17,164 nt of DNA from Verrucomicrobia subdivision 3 bacterium UBA693 (GCA_002298785.1 DBMR01000051.1:1-17164), one strand, 5' to 3'; shown: positions 7,940-14,625, counted from the stretch's first letter. Made by a program: numbers and translations. The notes: generated by a model not told the origin, from the sequence alone.

Positions 7940-9451
7940 TCAAGCTTCAAGCGCCTGCACCGTGACGTCGTGGCGTTGACCATTGACCGTTACAAACAAC
8001 CGGCGGACGTCGCCATTGGTGCGGCTGGCCGCAGGAGCGGGAGAAGCGGCGGTCGCCTTTGCGGCCGCAGGAGCAGGGGCCGGAGCGGCGGCAGCGGCGG
8101 GGGCTGATGTCTTGGCTTTGTGCAAAGCCTCCACCTGCTGCGGGAACATGGCAAACAGGACGGCGGTCTCGTCATCTGTCGGCAGGCCTTTGTCGGCAGA
8201 GTCCTTGCGATACTTCTCCAGACCGGGCGGCAGCAAGTCTGCCGGGCGCTCAGTAACCGGTTTCTTGCCGGTCTGCTGAACCACCTGCGCCAGCAGGTTG
8301 GGCGCGATCGGGCCCGGGGTCTTGCCATATTTGCCCAGCGCGATGTCCTGGGCCGGCTGGCAAATCATTTTCCACCGGCCGAACTTCACATTCATCATGG
8401 CCTGCGTGCCAACGATTTGAGAAGTCGGCGTTACCAGCGGAATCCACCCCAGGGCTTCGCGCACCACCGGGATTTCCTTGAGCACGGCGTCGAACTTGTC
8501 GCTCATGCCTTGCTCCTTCAATTGGGTGCGGAAGTTGGAGAGCATGCCCCCCGGCACCTGGTAGATGAGGATGTCGCTGTCCACGCGCTCGTTGGCCGGG
8601 CTGGTGAACTTGGACAACTGCTTGTAAACTTCCTCGAAATAATCGCGCAACTCAGCGAGCTTGGCCGTGTCGAAATCCGGTCGGCGCGGGTGGCCTTCCA
8701 GCAGCGCCAACATGCGCATCGTATCCGGTTGCGAGGTGCCGTTGGCGAAGGGCACGATCGAAACCTCCACCACATCGATGCCCGCTTCAATGGCGGCCAG
8801 GTAGCTGGCGGCACCCAGACCGGCGGTGTCATGCGTATGTAGCGTGATGGGGATGCCGATTTTGCTCTTCAGCTCCTTCACCATTTGATAGGCGATCTGG
8901 GGCTGGATAATGCCCGACATATCCTTGATGCCGATGGAGTCACAACCCATTTTCTCCAGCTCCACGCCCATCTTCACAAAGTTCTCCACGGTGTGCACCG
9001 GGCTGATGGTGTAGCACAGCTCGCCGCGCGCGTGCTTGCCGCACTTCCGGGTGGCGGCGATCGCCGTCTGGAGATTACGCACATCGTTCAGCGCGTCGAA
9101 AATGCGGAGGATATCCATGCCGTTGTCGCAGGTGCAGCGGACAAAGGTCTCCACGACGTCGTCCGGGAAGCTCGCGTACTGCACGATGTTCTGGCCGCGC
9201 AGCAGCATGAGCTGCGGGGTCTTGGGGGCGGCCTTCTTGAGCTGGCGCAGCCGTTCGAACGGATTCTCGTCCAGGTAACGCAGGCAGGAATCGATGGTGG
9301 CGCCGCCCCAGGTCTCCAAACCGTTGAAGCCCATGCCGTCCAAAATCGGCGCGGCCGGCAGCATCTGTGGGGTTGTCATCCGGGTGGCTGCCATCGATTG
9401 ATGACCGTCACGCAGTACCGTGTTATTGAAGAGTACTTTTTTCACGTTCAC
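7940..9451 (-). CDS. Pyruvate/oxaloacetate carboxyltransferase subunit (transcarboxylase 5S / OadA-like)
   Basis: 503 residues. It moves a carboxyl group between biotin and pyruvate/oxaloacetate. The HMGL-like TIM barrel is clear: TVLRDGHQS at 11-19 (Asp15 metal ligand), the carbamylated-lysine motif GIKDMSG with Lys176, and LHTHDTAG with His205 and His207, matching the ligand set known for the 5S subunit. A conserved carboxylase domain follows to about 440. An Ala/Pro-rich linker (about 450-480) leads to RRLFVTVNGQRHDVTVQ, the first strand motif of a biotin-carrier region, and then the protein stops: there is no biotinyl domain and no Met-Lys-Met. Length matches 5S (about 505) rather than full OadA (about 590). 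The start is GTG at 9451; a second GTG at 9445, with GGA about 9 bases upstream, is equally plausible and gives 501 residues. First gene of the operon, behind rex. Confidence 0.92.
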   Translation of the reverse strand: MNVKKVLFNNTVLRDGHQSMAATRMTTPQMLPAAPILDGMGFNGLETWGGATIDSCLRYLDENPFERLRQLKKAAPKTPQLMLLRGQNIVQYASFPDDVVETFVRCTCDNGMDILRIFDALNDVRNLQTAIAATRKCGKHARGELCYTISPVHTVENFVKMGVELEKMGCDSIGIKDMSGIIQPQIAYQMVKELKSKIGIPITLHTHDTAGLGAASYLAAIEAGIDVVEVSIVPFANGTSQPDTMRMLALLEGHPRRPDFDTAKLAELRDYFEEVYKQLSKFTSPANERVDSDILIYQVPGGMLSNFRTQLKEQGMSDKFDAVLKEIPVVREALGWIPLVTPTSQIVGTQAMMNVKFGRWKMICQPAQDIALGKYGKTPGPIAPNLLAQVVQQTGKKPVTERPADLLPPGLEKYRKDSADKGLPTDDETAVLFAMFPQQVEALHKAKTSAPAAAAAPAPAPAAAKATAASPAPAASRTNGDVRRLFVTVNGQRHDVTVQALEA

Positions 9452-9465
9452 AAATCCATTGTTGA
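9447..9465. promoter_or_regulatory. Candidate Rex-type half-sites at the operon start
   Basis: The plus strand reads TTCACAA (9447-9453), five bases, then TTGTTGA (9459-9465). Each resembles a half-site of the known Rex consensus (TTGTGAA / TTGTTAA families), but the two point outward from each other, not inward as in the canonical operator. They overlap the putative -10 leader and the GTG start. TTGTTGA followed by an ATATT-like run recurs upstream of rex. Binding is an inference. Confidence 0.3.
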
Positions 9466-9466
9466 T

Positions 9467-9472
9467 ATTATA
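9467..9472 (-). promoter_or_regulatory. Candidate -10 element of the methylmalonyl-CoA operon
   Basis: On the minus strand bases 9472-9467 read TATAAT, a perfect -10 hexamer, 6 bases past the rex stop codon (9481-9479) and 15 bases before the GTG at 9451. No convincing -35 is seen at 16-18 bases upstream, which lies inside GC-rich rex coding sequence. If used, the leader would be under 15 bases. The operon may also be read through from rex. Confidence 0.4.
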
Positions 9473-9478
9473 CCATCA

Positions 9479-10168
9479 CTAAACTTGCCGGGGCGGCACC
9501 GAATCGCCGCCCTGGGCTCCCGGCTGCCGCAACCGATGCGACAAGACCGCCAGTCCTTCCGCCAAATCTTCTTTCTGCACCACCACCTCCGGGGGCACCT
9601 GCAGCCTCACCGAAGTGAAATTCCAGATTCCCCGAATCCGCGCACGCACCAGGACGGCCGCCGCCGCCTGCGCCGCCGGGGCCGGTACGGTCAAAATTCC
9701 CAACTCCACCTTGCCGCGGGCCACAAAGCCGGGCAACCGTTGCAACGGCAGCACCCGGTGCCCTTTCATTTCGCGACCGATTTTGCGCGGATCCGCATCA
9801 AACGCGCCGACAATCCGCAGCCCGAAATCCTCGAAACCCTGGTAACCCAGGAGCGCTGCTCCGAGATTTCCCGCGCCGACCAGCACCGCGCGCGCCGCCC
9901 GATCCCAGCCCAGAAACTTCTCAATCGCCAGGATGAGCTCGTTCACGGGGAACCCCAGCCGCGGCTTGCCCATCACCCCGGTGATCGCCAGATCTTTCCG
10001 CACGATCACAGGTTCCAGGTAATGCACCCGCGCCAGCACGGTTCCAGACACGAATTCCCGGCCCTCCGCCCGCAGCGCCCGCAGCAACTGCAGGTAGGCT
10101 GGCAGGCGCCGCACACAGGAAAGTCCGGTGCGCTGCATACGTTCCATGCTCAAAGTGTCGTTTGTCAT
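9479..10168 (-). CDS. rex: Redox-sensing transcriptional repressor Rex
   Basis: 229 residues from the ATG at 10168. Rex proteins bind DNA as dimers and release it when the NADH/NAD+ ratio rises, controlling fermentation and anaerobic respiration genes. The N-terminal winged helix (about 10-85) includes RRLPAYLQLL and FVSGTVLA, followed by LGFPVNELI. The Rossmann domain has LVGAGNLGAALLGY (GAGNLG at 98-103) and FGLRIVGAFDADPRKIG, the hallmark segment of the family. A C-terminal helix (EDLAEGLAVLSHRL) fits the domain-swapped dimer. Length is slightly above the usual 205-225 owing to a proline-rich tail. A TTG at 10213 would add 15 residues without family character; an ATG at 10147 is also possible. 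It lies directly upstream of, and on the same strand as, the methylmalonyl-CoA operon, so it probably regulates that operon and itself. Confidence 0.93.
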   Translation of the reverse strand: MTNDTLSMERMQRTGLSCVRRLPAYLQLLRALRAEGREFVSGTVLARVHYLEPVIVRKDLAITGVMGKPRLGFPVNELILAIEKFLGWDRAARAVLVGAGNLGAALLGYQGFEDFGLRIVGAFDADPRKIGREMKGHRVLPLQRLPGFVARGKVELGILTVPAPAAQAAAAVLVRARIRGIWNFTSVRLQVPPEVVVQKEDLAEGLAVLSHRLRQPGAQGGDSVPPRQV

Positions 10169-10212
10169 TCCGCGGCCGCCTTGGTTGCTGGGACGCTGGG
10201 CTCGATACTTCA

Positions 10213-10269
10213 ATATCGATACTGACGTAACGATATCGATTTATCGAATGACGTCAACAGATTTGTTGA
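10213..10269. repeat. Operator-like repeat cluster at the rex promoter
   Basis: ATATCGAT occurs at 10213-10220 and 10233-10240, exactly 20 bases (two helical turns) apart, with a third TATCGA at 10242-10247. TGACGT occurs at 10223-10228 and 10249-10254. A perfect inverted repeat TCAACA-GATT-TGTTGA spans 10254-10269 and overlaps the putative -35. The arrangement suggests binding of a dimeric regulator, possibly Rex itself. The ATATCGAT repeats do not resemble known Rex sites and may belong to another factor. Confidence 0.4.
10230..10257 (-). promoter_or_regulatory. Probable rex promoter
   Basis: Reading the minus strand, TTGACG (10257-10252) is followed after 16 bases by TATCGT (10235-10230), a reasonable -35/-10 pair. 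The start of transcription would be near 10223, giving a leader of about 55 bases to the ATG at 10168. Operator-like repeats overlap both hexamers, so the promoter is probably controlled. Confidence 0.45.
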
Positions 10270-10478
10270 ATATTTTTGCGCCCATATTTTAGCCAGGCTT
10301 CATCATAAGTCCGCCTTTGATACTAAAAAGCGATGTGCTTAACATGCTGTAAGAGAACTATCTAGGAATATTGACTGAAACCTGGACTGGTGCTGTTCAG
10401 TAGGTGAATTGATTCTTTAAGCGATCTATTTGGATTGATTAGACAGCTTTGCAAATGTAGTTGAGGTAATGAGGGGGT
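10270..10478. other. AT-richer intergenic stretch without a recognised gene
   Basis: Part of the roughly 480-base gap between rex and the oxidoreductase gene. No convincing coding sequence or tRNA is seen. A short hairpin is possible where ACTGAA (10374-10379) faces TTCAGT (10396-10401), with ACC and GGT able to pair inside. A weak plus-strand promoter candidate is TTGTTG (10263-10268), 16 bases, TATTTT (10285-10290). Neither is strong. Confidence 0.35.
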
Positions 10479-10585
10479 GCGGGTCCCGCTGCGTTCCGAG
10501 ACCGCGGGCGAACTTGGCGGGCAAGCCATCAGCTTCGGCGTGGACCGGGGGTCCGGGTGGACCCGGGAACGAAGCGGATCCGCGC
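10479..10585 (+). repeat. Large GC-rich imperfect hairpin upstream of the oxidoreductase gene
   Basis: The arms are 10482-10497 and 10566-10581, which pair at 13 of 16 positions; GCG/CGC extends the stem outward with one bulge. Inside lie alternative smaller hairpins: GGACC-GGG-GGTCC (10542-10554) and GGGTCC-GGGT-GGACCC (10549-10564). GCGGATCCGC at 10574-10583 is itself a palindrome. The composition differs sharply from the AT-richer sequence before it. It ends about 60 bases before the ATG of the next gene, so it could be a structured 5' leader, or a small palindromic repeat of the genome. The frame is open through it but gives no recognisable protein. Confidence 0.5.
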
Positions 10586-10647
10586 TCGAATTTGTTTGCA
10601 CCATCCCGGGGGAGGGTGTTATCGCTGGAGTCAAATTCAGCATCGCT

Positions 10648-11961
10648 ATGAAAATCGAGAACTCTCGCCCTTCACAAATCAACCGTCGTAATTTTTTGAA
10701 AACCACCGGCGCCGCGACCTCCGTCGTGGCCCTGGGGGCGCTGGACCTCGGTCGCAGTGCTTATGCCGCGGGGAACGACACGCTGAAAGTCGGCATGATT
10801 GGTTGCGGCGGACGCAACTCCGGCGCGGCCGTCCAAGCGCTCACGGCGGATAAGGGGGCGAAACTGGTGGCCATGTGCGACATTTTGCGAGACCGCATCT
10901 TGAGCAAGCGAGAGGAAATCAAGGCGGCCAGCGGAGCCCAGGTGGAGGTGTCCGATGATCATTGTTTCGCGGGTTTTGATGGCTACCGGCACGTGATCGA
11001 CGCGGCGGACGTGGTCCTGATCGCGAATGCGGCGAAGTTTCACCCGTTTCACGCCATGGAGGCCATCAAAGCCGGCAAGCATGTGTTCGTCGAGAAACCG
11101 CACGGGGTGGATCCAGCGGGGGTGAGATTGATGCAACAAGCGTGCGATCTGGCGAAGGAAAAGAAGTTGTCGATTGTTTCCGGATTGCACAGCCGCTTCC
11201 ACACCGGTTACGCGGAAACGGTGCAGCGCATCCAGGACGGCGCCATTGGGGATATTGTCACCATCGAAGAGAACTTCCTGCGCGCGCCGTACGGTGTGAC
11301 GGAGCGGAAGCCGAATTTGAGCGAGTTGGAATGGCAATGCAGCACGCAGTATCACTTTCGCTGGCTGTCGGGGGATGATGTCCCGCAATCGCTGGTTCAC
11401 AACCTGGATCGGGCCAGTTGGGTGCTGGGCAACAAGGTCCCGGAGCGTTGCCATGGCTTGGGCGGACGTTCCACCATGACCGAGCCGATTTATGGGGATG
11501 TTTTCGACCATCACTCGGTGGTTTATCAACTGGCCGGCGGAGTTCGAATTTACGCGTTTTGCCGAACCACGGCGGGCTGTTATGACGAATCGTCGAGCTT
11601 GGTTTTTGGCAGCAAGGGGCGAGCTTCCATCACTGCCACGCGGATTTGGGGCGAGAAGAACTGGCGCTGGGAAGGCCAATGCGATCCCTACCAAATTGAG
11701 CATGACAAGTTGTTTGCGGCGATTCGGTCGGGGAATCCCATTAATTGCGGAGACTACATGGCGCGTAGCACCATGGTCACAGTCATGGGGCAGCTATCCT
11801 GTTATACCGGCAAGGAGGTGACCTGGGAGCAAGTCAACGCCTCTGACTTCTATTACCCACCACATCCGTCGGAATGCAAGGACGGCATGGAACCTCCGGT
11901 CAAGCCGGGCGAAAATGGCTCTTATCCGACGTTGGTACCAGGGCGCACGAAGTTGATTTGA
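10648..11961 (+). CDS. Tat-exported Gfo/Idh/MocA-family oxidoreductase
   Basis: 437 residues from the ATG at 10648. These NAD(P)-dependent enzymes act on sugars, inositols or other polyols; the substrate cannot be read from the sequence. The N-terminus is a twin-arginine signal (Arg13-Arg14 in INRRNFLKTTGAAT, then a hydrophobic stretch and cleavage near AYA, about residue 40), so it probably works outside the cytoplasm. The Rossmann motif VGMIGCGGRNSGAA follows, and FVEKPHGVDPAG carries the family's EKP motif. The frame stays open another 171 bases upstream, but that part is the GC-rich hairpin region and has no signal-like sequence, so the Tat start is preferred despite the lack of a clear ribosome binding site. 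Followed closely by a ThuA-like gene. Similar Tat-tagged members are abundant in Planctomycetota and Verrucomicrobiota. Confidence 0.9.
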   Translation: MKIENSRPSQINRRNFLKTTGAATSVVALGALDLGRSAYAAGNDTLKVGMIGCGGRNSGAAVQALTADKGAKLVAMCDILRDRILSKREEIKAASGAQVEVSDDHCFAGFDGYRHVIDAADVVLIANAAKFHPFHAMEAIKAGKHVFVEKPHGVDPAGVRLMQQACDLAKEKKLSIVSGLHSRFHTGYAETVQRIQDGAIGDIVTIEENFLRAPYGVTERKPNLSELEWQCSTQYHFRWLSGDDVPQSLVHNLDRASWVLGNKVPERCHGLGGRSTMTEPIYGDVFDHHSVVYQLAGGVRIYAFCRTTAGCYDESSSLVFGSKGRASITATRIWGEKNWRWEGQCDPYQIEHDKLFAAIRSGNPINCGDYMARSTMVTVMGQLSCYTGKEVTWEQVNASDFYYPPHPSECKDGMEPPVKPGENGSYPTLVPGRTKLI

Positions 11962-11982
11962 GTGCCAAAGCAGGAACGCCTT

Positions 11983-12792
11983 ATGCGCGCAAACATCCCT
12001 CCCTGGAATTGGTTGCTATCGTTAATTCTTAGTATCATTGGCTTGGTGGGCTTTGGGGAGGTCGCCGGCTTGGCTCAACCCAAGGCCCCGGCCGTGACTA
12101 AGAAAGTGCTCCTGGTGACTGGCGTGGATTATCCCGGCCACCTTTGGAAGGAGACAGCCCCGGTCCTTGCCCGGGCGATTAGTGCCGACCCCCGGTTAAG
12201 CGTCGTCAGCATTGAAAGCCCGGCCTTTTTGGACTCGGCGGCGCTGATGGAATTTGACTGCGTGTTTTTACATTTCCAGAACTGGGAGCAGCCGGGGCCG
12301 GGAGAAAAGGCGAGGATGAACCTGCAACGATTTGTTGAGCAGGGAGGGGGCTTAATGCTGGCGCATTTCGCCTGTGGAGCCTGGCATGGGGAATGGCCGG
12401 AATTTGCGGCCCTCGCCGGACGAGTGTGGTTCGGCGCCAATCCCGGACCGGGCAAGCGGCAGCACGATCCGTTCGGCAAGTTCCAGGTGGAATTCCCGTT
12501 GCCGGAACATCCGGTTGTGCTTGGGCTCAAGTCTTTTGAAACTGAGGATGAGCTTTACACCTGCCTGACCGGGGATCATCCCATCGAAGTGGTGGCGCAG
12601 GCGAAGTCGAAAGTGGACAGCCAGTATTATCCGATGGCGTTCACGTCGCGCTATGGCAAAGGCCGCACGTTCCACTGTGTCCTCGGGCATGACACGCGCG
12701 CACTGGCCCGCTCGGAGGTGAAGGAGTTATTTCAGCGCGGCTGTGCCTGGACCGTCGGCCTCCCGCCCGCGGCGCCGGCAAAGCACGACTGA
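11983..12792 (+). CDS. Secreted ThuA-like domain protein
   Basis: 269 residues from the ATG at 11983, which has AGGA seven bases upstream. A GTG at 11962 directly after the previous stop would add seven residues but spoils the signal sequence. Residues 1-32 form a Sec signal peptide (hydrophobic run WLLSLILSIIGLVGF, then GLAQ). The rest is a ThuA-like, amidotransferase-fold domain: KKVLLVTGVDYPGHLW near the mature start, FVEQGGGLMLAHFACGAWH in the middle and GRTFHCVLGHD near the end. ThuA proteins are associated with trehalose and other sugar use, and often sit beside Gfo/Idh/MocA oxidoreductases. Their precise reaction is poorly defined. Only 21 bases separate it from the oxidoreductase, so the two are probably co-transcribed and both exported. 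Its 3' end lies 30 bases before the insertion-sequence target repeat. Confidence 0.85.
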   Translation: MRANIPPWNWLLSLILSIIGLVGFGEVAGLAQPKAPAVTKKVLLVTGVDYPGHLWKETAPVLARAISADPRLSVVSIESPAFLDSAALMEFDCVFLHFQNWEQPGPGEKARMNLQRFVEQGGGLMLAHFACGAWHGEWPEFAALAGRVWFGANPGPGKRQHDPFGKFQVEFPLPEHPVVLGLKSFETEDELYTCLTGDHPIEVVAQAKSKVDSQYYPMAFTSRYGKGRTFHCVLGHDTRALARSEVKELFQRGCAWTVGLPPAAPAKHD

Positions 12793-12816
12793 TCTGGCCA
12801 GGCGCGCAAACGTATT

Positions 12817-12822
12817 GCTAAC
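12817..12822. repeat. Target-site duplication, left copy
   Basis: GCTAAC directly before the left terminal inverted repeat, identical to 14638-14643. Confidence 0.85.
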
Positions 12823-12834
12823 CTAACTTCCTTA
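12823..12834 (+). repeat. Left terminal inverted repeat of the insertion sequence
   Basis: CTAACTTCCTTA, perfectly inverted at 14626-14637. Confidence 0.9.
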
Positions 12835-12954
12835 TAAAAACGGGCAAAACCATCAATTCATTGGGTTTTTGGCAAATAGTGTAGCAAGTAATACTGGAAT
12901 AAATACAAATATTGGTATTGCTTTAATTACCATGCTGGGATTAGTCTGTAGCCC

Positions 12955-14574
12955 GTGTTCGTCCAAATCACCAAGTCCGCCCGTAAACACGGCAAAACCT
13001 ACCTCTCCTACCTGGTGCGCGAATCTTTCCGGACTCCCTCGGGTCCGCGCTCGCGCACCGTCTGCAACATCACCGACCTGCCACCGGCCACCCGCGAGCT
13101 CATTGCCGCCTCCCTCAAAGGACAGGACTTGGTTGCCGCTGAGCAGTGTCAGCTCCACCAGGCCTTGGATTACGGCGGCTTGGCCGTGCTCAACGATGCC
13201 TGGCAGCGCTACGGCCTGGGCGAACTTTTGGCCGGTATCGGCTCGGCGCGTCAACGCGGGTTGCTCCAAGCGGTTATCTTCAGCCGCCTGCTCTTTCCCT
13301 GTGCCAAGCTTTCTCTGGCTCAGAAAGCCCAAGGCACCTGGCTGGCTGCGGCCTGTGGACTGGAGGCGGAGGAAACCTTCGATGAAGACGACATTTACTA
13401 CGCCATGGACCAACTCAACGGCCACTGGGTGTCCCTGGAAAAGCAGCTCTATGACCGAGCCTTCCCCCAAGCGGTTCGTTTGGTGCTCTACGATCTGACC
13501 AGCGTCTATTTCGAGGGCAAGGGACCCGAGCACCTGGCGGATTACGGCCACAGTCGCGATCACCGGGGGGATCGGCCGCAAATCATTCTGGCGGTAGCGA
13601 CCGATACCGAGGGGCTACCGTTGCACGTTTCGGTGCTGCGGGGCAACCGCAACGATACGCAAACGCTCCAGGGACTCTTGCACACCTTGCGCCGACGCTT
13701 TGGCATCGCCGAGGCGACCTTTGTCTTTGATGGGGGCAGGAGCAGTCGGATCAACTTGGAAGCGATGGACCAGGCCCAACTGGGCTATGTAACACGGCTC
13801 TCGACGGCTACTCTGCAGAGCTTAGCGGCCGAGTTGGGGTTGGAAAAGCAGTTGGAATTGGGGGATCGGCAGCGGTTGCTGGAGATTACCCATCAGGGTA
13901 AACGGTATGTGATTGCCGGCGGTCCGTGGCGCCAGCAGCGGGACCAGGAACGGCGCCAGAGCCGGATCGACAAGGCCGAGACGGAATTGAACCGCTTAGC
14001 CGCCCGCAAGCGTAAGAAGGTGGATGTCCAGAAGCTCGCCAGCCAAGTGGGCCGCATGCTGCAACGGCTCAAGGCCCACAAGTATTTCACCTACCGGGTG
14101 GAGGCCACCGGCCAACTGCATTGGGCACCCAAAGCGGAGCTGATCGCCCAGGAGTCGCAGCGGGACGGCTGGTATCTCTTGCGCACTAATGAACCGGTGG
14201 AGCGTTGTTCCGGGGAACAGGTCCTCCATCACTACAAGGGGTTGCTGGATGTGGAGGAGGCCTTCTGCGAACTCAAAAGCTACCTGGAGGTCCGTCCAGT
14301 GCATCACCGCCGTCCGGATCGGGTGGTCAACCATGTTCGGTTGTGCTTTCTGGCTTACTGGCTCAGCGCACGCCTGGGCGGTGAGTGGCGGGCCAAAGGC
14401 GTGAGCGAAGAAGTGCCCCGTGTCCTGCGACACCTGCAAACCGTCCGGTTGGGCCGCTTGCAGATGGGTCAGCACGTTCACAGCACGCTGATGACGCAGA
14501 TCCCCAAGAGCTTAAACGACAAGTTGCAGAGACTGCGATTGGCCGCGTTGTTTGCCGCGCCGCCCAAGTTGTAG
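12955..14574 (+). CDS. IS1634-family DDE transposase
   Basis: 539 residues from a GTG start; the N-terminus MFVQITKSARKHGKTY is the usual family beginning, so the GTG is preferred although no ribosome binding site is evident. The RNase H-like catalytic core shows Asp180 in VLYDLTSVYFEG, Asp259 in FVFDGG and Glu434 in DVEEAFCELKS. The YREK signature is present as Tyr427, Glu434 and Lys441 with correct spacing, but Leu430 stands where Arg is usual. A basic, coiled segment (about 310-350, rich in Arg/Lys/Glu) lies between Asp259 and Glu434 as the insertion domain. A hairpin TGGTA/TACCA (12913-12932) lies just before the start and could limit expression. The frame is complete, so the protein could be functional. 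It has no link to the metabolic neighbours. Confidence 0.9.
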   Translation: MFVQITKSARKHGKTYLSYLVRESFRTPSGPRSRTVCNITDLPPATRELIAASLKGQDLVAAEQCQLHQALDYGGLAVLNDAWQRYGLGELLAGIGSARQRGLLQAVIFSRLLFPCAKLSLAQKAQGTWLAAACGLEAEETFDEDDIYYAMDQLNGHWVSLEKQLYDRAFPQAVRLVLYDLTSVYFEGKGPEHLADYGHSRDHRGDRPQIILAVATDTEGLPLHVSVLRGNRNDTQTLQGLLHTLRRRFGIAEATFVFDGGRSSRINLEAMDQAQLGYVTRLSTATLQSLAAELGLEKQLELGDRQRLLEITHQGKRYVIAGGPWRQQRDQERRQSRIDKAETELNRLAARKRKKVDVQKLASQVGRMLQRLKAHKYFTYRVEATGQLHWAPKAELIAQESQRDGWYLLRTNEPVERCSGEQVLHHYKGLLDVEEAFCELKSYLEVRPVHHRRPDRVVNHVRLCFLAYWLSARLGGEWRAKGVSEEVPRVLRHLQTVRLGRLQMGQHVHSTLMTQIPKSLNDKLQRLRLAALFAAPPKL

Positions 14575-14611
14575 CCCGACGAAATCGAGAAAACCTCGAT
14601 TTTACCGGGCT
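14573..14611 (+). terminator. Hairpin at the transposase stop, possible terminator
   Basis: An 8-bp perfect stem AAATCGAG (14582-14589) and CTCGATTT (14595-14602) around a 5-base loop, enclosed by AGCCCG (14573-14578) and CGGGCT (14606-14611). The structure overlaps the transposase TAG stop. Only a short T-run follows the inner stem, so intrinsic termination is plausible but not certain. It could instead stop read-through from outside or influence transposase mRNA stability. Confidence 0.5.
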
Positions 14612-14625
14612 TTCCGCTCGAGCTT

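Noticed and set aside
7940..9451. Reading the 5S-like gene as a complete biotinylated OadA
   Set aside because: There is no biotinyl domain or Met-Lys-Met before the stop; the carrier is a separate gene starting at 97.
9441..10300. Canonical inward Rex operator TTGTGAA-N4-TTCACAA
   Set aside because: Searched by eye around rex and the operon start; only outward or single half-sites were found, so no canonical operator is claimed.
10270..10478. tRNA or other known small RNA in the longest gap
   Set aside because: No cloverleaf, TTCGA-type T-loop or other familiar RNA signature was seen; only a short possible hairpin.
10477..10647. Upstream extension of the oxidoreductase reading frame
   Set aside because: The added 57 residues come from the GC-rich hairpin region and would bury the Tat signal, which must be N-terminal.
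10362..10706. Open frame of 114 codons on the minus strand in the rex-oxidoreductase gap
   Set aside because: No recognisable motif; it runs through the hairpin region and into the oxidoreductase start, so it is most likely chance.
12869..13498. Alternative open frame of 209 codons overlapping the transposase start, possible frameshifted IS gene
   Set aside because: Its translation past 12955 is low-complexity Ser/Pro/Arg typical of an out-of-frame reading, and the transposase frame is complete by itself.
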